A stretch of 64,000 nucleotides of DNA from Deltaproteobacteria bacterium (GTDB lineage: Bacteria > Desulfobacterota > Syntrophobacteria > Syntrophobacterales > Syntrophobacteraceae). The position numbers were made by a program, and so were the translations under genes. Position 1 is the stretch's first letter. Each line of letters starts with the position of its first letter. The stretch covers positions 124,001 through 188,000 of the forward strand of contig JAJXYD010000033.1 in the NCBI GenBank assembly GCA_021780695.1. Direction: 5' to 3'. Shown here piece by piece: positions 61,885 through 64,000 of this stretch. The notes beneath the pieces were generated by a model. It searched no databases. It was not told the origin of the DNA and worked only from the letters and a program-made list of their open reading frames with translations.

Positions 61885-62180
61885 TTCAAGCCATCTCCCA
61901 TCGTCTCATAATTGAACCAACGCTGCCCTTCATCCACATCGAAAGGGGCCAGCTTCGTCGTGACCTGCGGCTGGATAGCTTCCACGTTCCGCTTGTCATC
62001 GGTCGTGATCTTGATTTTGATCGCCAGTTCCCTAGAGGCCCTGGCGACCTTTTTTCGGTTCTGGATATCCTCTTGGAGTTTGGCGAGTTGATCGTTTATT
62101 TCGGACAGGACATCCCCATCACAAAGGCTCTCAAGGGTCAGACGTTCCTTCTTCGGAAATGCGATCGGCTGCTGGTTCAT
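61881..62180 (-). CDS. Conserved small phage protein
   Basis: 99 residues. ERLTLESLCDGDVLSEINDQLAKLQEDI and LAIKIKITTDDKRNVEAIQPQVTTKLAP match a family seen in many siphophage replication regions. Function unknown. Confidence 0.65.
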   Translation of the reverse strand: MNQQPIAFPKKERLTLESLCDGDVLSEINDQLAKLQEDIQNRKKVARASRELAIKIKITTDDKRNVEAIQPQVTTKLAPFDVDEGQRWFNYETMGDGLK

Positions 62181-62809
62181 TCCTGAAACACTCCTTTCTG
62201 GCTGTCAATGATTTCACCCAGGCTACTGAAGCCGGTAATTTTGGGCATACGATCCAGCTTCTTGGCTATGATTGCGGCCGTTCCGCACTGATTTGATAAG
62301 CAGGGGATACGCACCGGCTCCGGGATTCGGTCGGCGTAGCCATGGGCGCTGGCATTGATGGCCGCTATCCCGTCGAGGACTTCGGGCGCCGTATCAATCG
62401 GGAGGGAACTGAAAACCTTCAGAAAATCGATTCTCAGGAACTTCAGTTCCTCGGTTTTCCACTGGCAGCACACCTGCCAGCCGCCAAGCAACCTCACCGC
62501 TCGAGCGATTCGCCCATCCTCAAACAGAATGGACTGATAGGTCCCCACGCGCTGCATGGTGTCGAGCAGAGCCTCCCAGGCGAGAGAGGCCTGGTCTTCT
62601 TTCCTGCCCTCGATCAACTCGATCAATTCGACTGGTTTCGGGAAAAACTTGCACGTCTTTAAGGCTATGGATATCGCCGCCGCAATCTGGGGATCGCTAT
62701 AATCCGAAAGGGCCTGCTCATACGCCCAAAGCTTTCCCTCGCTCATTTCGACGCCCAGGCTTTCAGCAAGCGCGCTGATCCTTTCCACAAATCCTATTCT
62801 GTCTTGCAT
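62177..62809 (-). CDS. Helicase-loader-like phage protein (DUF6475 type)
   Basis: 210 residues, helical. Follows the initiator gene, overlapping it by 16 bases, the place of lambda P. FFPKPVELIELIEGRKEDQASLAWEAL is typical of the DUF6475 group. Loader role is inferred. Confidence 0.6.
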   Translation of the reverse strand: MQDRIGFVERISALAESLGVEMSEGKLWAYEQALSDYSDPQIAAAISIALKTCKFFPKPVELIELIEGRKEDQASLAWEALLDTMQRVGTYQSILFEDGRIARAVRLLGGWQVCCQWKTEELKFLRIDFLKVFSSLPIDTAPEVLDGIAAINASAHGYADRIPEPVRIPCLSNQCGTAAIIAKKLDRMPKITGFSSLGEIIDSQKGVFQE

Positions 62810-63744
62810 GTCGGCCCCATCCTTTCCAGATATGCCTCTGCTACTCTAAGATTGTGCTGTCCCTGTCGCGTTAGCACAGTAGTTGGGGGATCGCGCTGAG
62901 TTGCGATCTTCACCCCCTTATCCTGCTCTCGGGACAGCCAACCGTTGATAAATTTCGGCATACCTCCGTAGGTTTTACGCTGTTGGAGATGTGTGAGCGC
63001 CCAGGCTCTCATTTTTCGTATCTCCTGGCGCACGTCCACCGCTGGATAGCAGGCTTGGAATTCGGATATCTGCGCTTCCATAACGGGGTACTCGACTCCT
63101 TTTTTGTTCGTGGTGATCGTGAGGAAGGCTTCCGTTGCGGCCACCTGCTCGGGAGCCTCGAACGAGGGCTCCGAGCAAGAGGTGTTATTCCTCATTCCAC
63201 AATCAGGAATCAATGAATCAGGAATCAATGAATCAGGAATCAATGAATCAGGAATCAATGAATCAGGAATCAATGAATCAGGAATCAATGAATCAGACGG
63301 ATTTTCACCGTTATTTAACGGTGAGTTAACCGTTAAAGGTTCCAAGTAGTTGGAATTTAAGACACTTTTATCTGTTTCCGGGGTCTCATTCGGCCCTGGA
63401 ATCTCCGAATTTTTTTCTGTGTGATGAGGGTGTTGATGCTTCCGAAAGTTCTCAATGAGGATATATTTTTGCTTATTAACGGTGTAACGCCGAATGAACC
63501 CGCGATGCTCAAGCCCGTCAAGAAGTGACATAACCGTTGGGTCACCGTTATTTAACGGTGAGTTAACCGTTAAATTATCATCAAAGGGGAATATGATTCC
63601 CTTGATTTTTCGTGGCTTGTCTTCGAGCCGTCCTTCCTTGTCGGCTAGGCACCAGAGACCGATAAAGAGCAGGCGGCCTTCGAAGGGCAACTCCGCCAGT
63701 TCATCGTTTTCAAAAAATCCAGGCTTGATATTTCTTGCTCTCAT
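62794..63744 (-). CDS. Replication initiator (O-like) with internal repeats
   Basis: Start at ATG 63744 (MRARNIKPGFFEND) behind AGGAGG. 316 residues. N-terminal winged-helix domain (FEGRLLFIGLWCLADKEGRLEDKPRKIK) found in phage replication proteins. Residues about 155-195 hold six DSLIP repeats and two TVNSPLNNG segments. Their DNA forms iteron-like arrays, so this gene probably contains the origin, as lambda O does. Confidence 0.8.
   Translation of the reverse strand: MRARNIKPGFFENDELAELPFEGRLLFIGLWCLADKEGRLEDKPRKIKGIIFPFDDNLTVNSPLNNGDPTVMSLLDGLEHRGFIRRYTVNKQKYILIENFRKHQHPHHTEKNSEIPGPNETPETDKSVLNSNYLEPLTVNSPLNNGENPSDSLIPDSLIPDSLIPDSLIPDSLIPDSLIPDCGMRNNTSCSEPSFEAPEQVAATEAFLTITTNKKGVEYPVMEAQISEFQACYPAVDVRQEIRKMRAWALTHLQQRKTYGGMPKFINGWLSREQDKGVKIATQRDPPTTVLTRQGQHNLRVAEAYLERMGPTCKTE
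63201..63290. repeat. Six perfect 15-bp tandem repeats in the initiator gene
   Basis: The unit AATCAGGAATCAATG occurs six times without change from 63201, with a partial seventh at 63291. It encodes DSLIP on the minus strand. Confidence 0.97.
63305..63574. other. Inverted CACCGTTA boxes, candidate replication origin
   Basis: A 33-bp element is repeated exactly at 63305-63337 and 63542-63574. Each has CACCGTTA-TT-TAACGGTG plus a third ACCGTTAA; another TTAACGGTG lies at 63476-63484. Seven boxes in 270 bases beside the 15-bp iterons look like an initiator-bound origin. Confidence 0.6.
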
Positions 63745-63794
63745 TTCATCGATTCCTCCTCGTGCCCACTTATTTGGCCCACAAGACCAAAACC

Positions 63795-64000
63795 CTAAGC
63801 CCCCATCCGCTCGTGCCACACGCTACATGCACGGGTCGCTTTAGCGTAAGCCACCCAATCATCTAAATCCCGGTCGAAATAGGCGTGCAGGCGATTTATG
63901 GCGGCATGTACCCGGTCGAGGGAACTCCGGCGCCCGGGGTCTTTGATTTTTTCCATCAAATCGGCAAGCAGACCCAACACAAGGCTGCTATATGTCGTGA
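63795..64000 (-). CDS. Hypothetical phage protein, cut by the window edge
   Basis: Stop at 63795; the frame is open to base 64,000, so the start may lie outside or at GTG 63980. LADLMEKIKDPGRRSSLDRVHAAINRLHAYFDRDLDDW resembles small helical proteins common near phage replication genes. Function unknown. Confidence 0.5.
   Translation of the reverse strand, partial: TTYSSLVLGLLADLMEKIKDPGRRSSLDRVHAAINRLHAYFDRDLDDWVAYAKATRACSVWHERMGA

Larger units (their letters stand above)
21545..64000 (-). mobile_element. Lambda-tailed, HK97-headed siphovirus prophage (right end outside window)
   Basis: About 42.5 kb of tightly packed minus-strand genes in phage order: replication, recombination, lysis, terminase, portal, protease, capsid, connectors, tail tube, chaperones, tape measure, M-L-K-I-J. 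The left end abuts tRNA-Pro. All head and tail structural genes expected of a siphovirus can be named and none is broken, so this looks intact. Integrase, repressor and right attachment site must lie past base 64,000 or be absent. Confidence 0.93.

Noticed and set aside
63201..63290. Tandem repeats as a CRISPR array
   Set aside because: Units are 15 bp with no spacers and encode an in-frame peptide repeat in a real gene.

Overview
The window joins an ordinary Gram-negative chromosome (1 to about 21.5 kb) to the left part of a large prophage (about 21.55 kb to beyond base 64,000). The host genes suggest a proteobacterium, most likely a Desulfobacterota (delta) lineage: an MlaE-type permease with a STAS-like N-terminus, an outer-membrane lipoprotein, lexA next to DUF3783 and DUF1847 genes, and a ClpS/ClpA/Aat N-degron set. 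The taxon is inferred from gene content only.

Host region. From left to right: a truncated HAD phosphatase and a GT35 alpha-glucan phosphorylase (minus strand); two overlapping sensor-kinase genes; chorismate synthase, divergent from clpS-clpA-aat; a cyclic-2,3-diphosphoglycerate-synthetase-like P-loop protein overlapping a carbamate kinase; a leucine-carboxyl-methyltransferase-family gene; an Mla/MCE lipid-transport operon (permease, ATPase, MCE protein, lipoprotein); a tiny secreted His/Tyr-rich protein; lexA with a strong promoter overlapped by a 9-bp direct repeat; DUF3783; DUF1847; and tRNA-Pro(CGG).

Prophage. A minus-strand terminator lies 38 bp beyond the tRNA, and every phage gene is on the minus strand, so the biological order runs from base 64,000 down to 21,600. 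First comes a replication module: an initiator with internal iterons, a loader-like protein, DUF1643, RusA and zinc-ribbon proteins. Next is a helicase/modification block: an SNF2-like helicase, a zinc-ribbon/HARP-like protein, a PAPS-reductase-like and ParB-like pair (IbrA/IbrB type) and a GNAT enzyme. Then come a control region, a lysis cassette, an HNH nuclease, the P27-type small and the large terminase, an HK97-type portal, an ATP-grasp enzyme, a ClpP-like prohead protease, the major capsid protein, connectors, and a glycosyltransferase/methyltransferase/glycosyltransferase insert. Last is a lambda-type siphovirus tail: tube, frameshifted chaperones, a tape measure with a lytic transglycosylase domain, M, L, K, I and J. 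Integrase and CI-like repressor are not visible and probably lie past the right edge.

Most notable points: a complete -1 frameshift signal (slippery heptamer, 7-nt spacer, 8-bp stem) joining the two tail chaperone genes; terminator-like hairpins before and after both the capsid and the tail-tube genes; an ATP-grasp enzyme plus an unknown partner inside the head module; sugar-transfer enzymes among the connectors; recent duplications in the tail module, two of whose genes encode Sec signal peptides; and a probable origin inside the replication gene.
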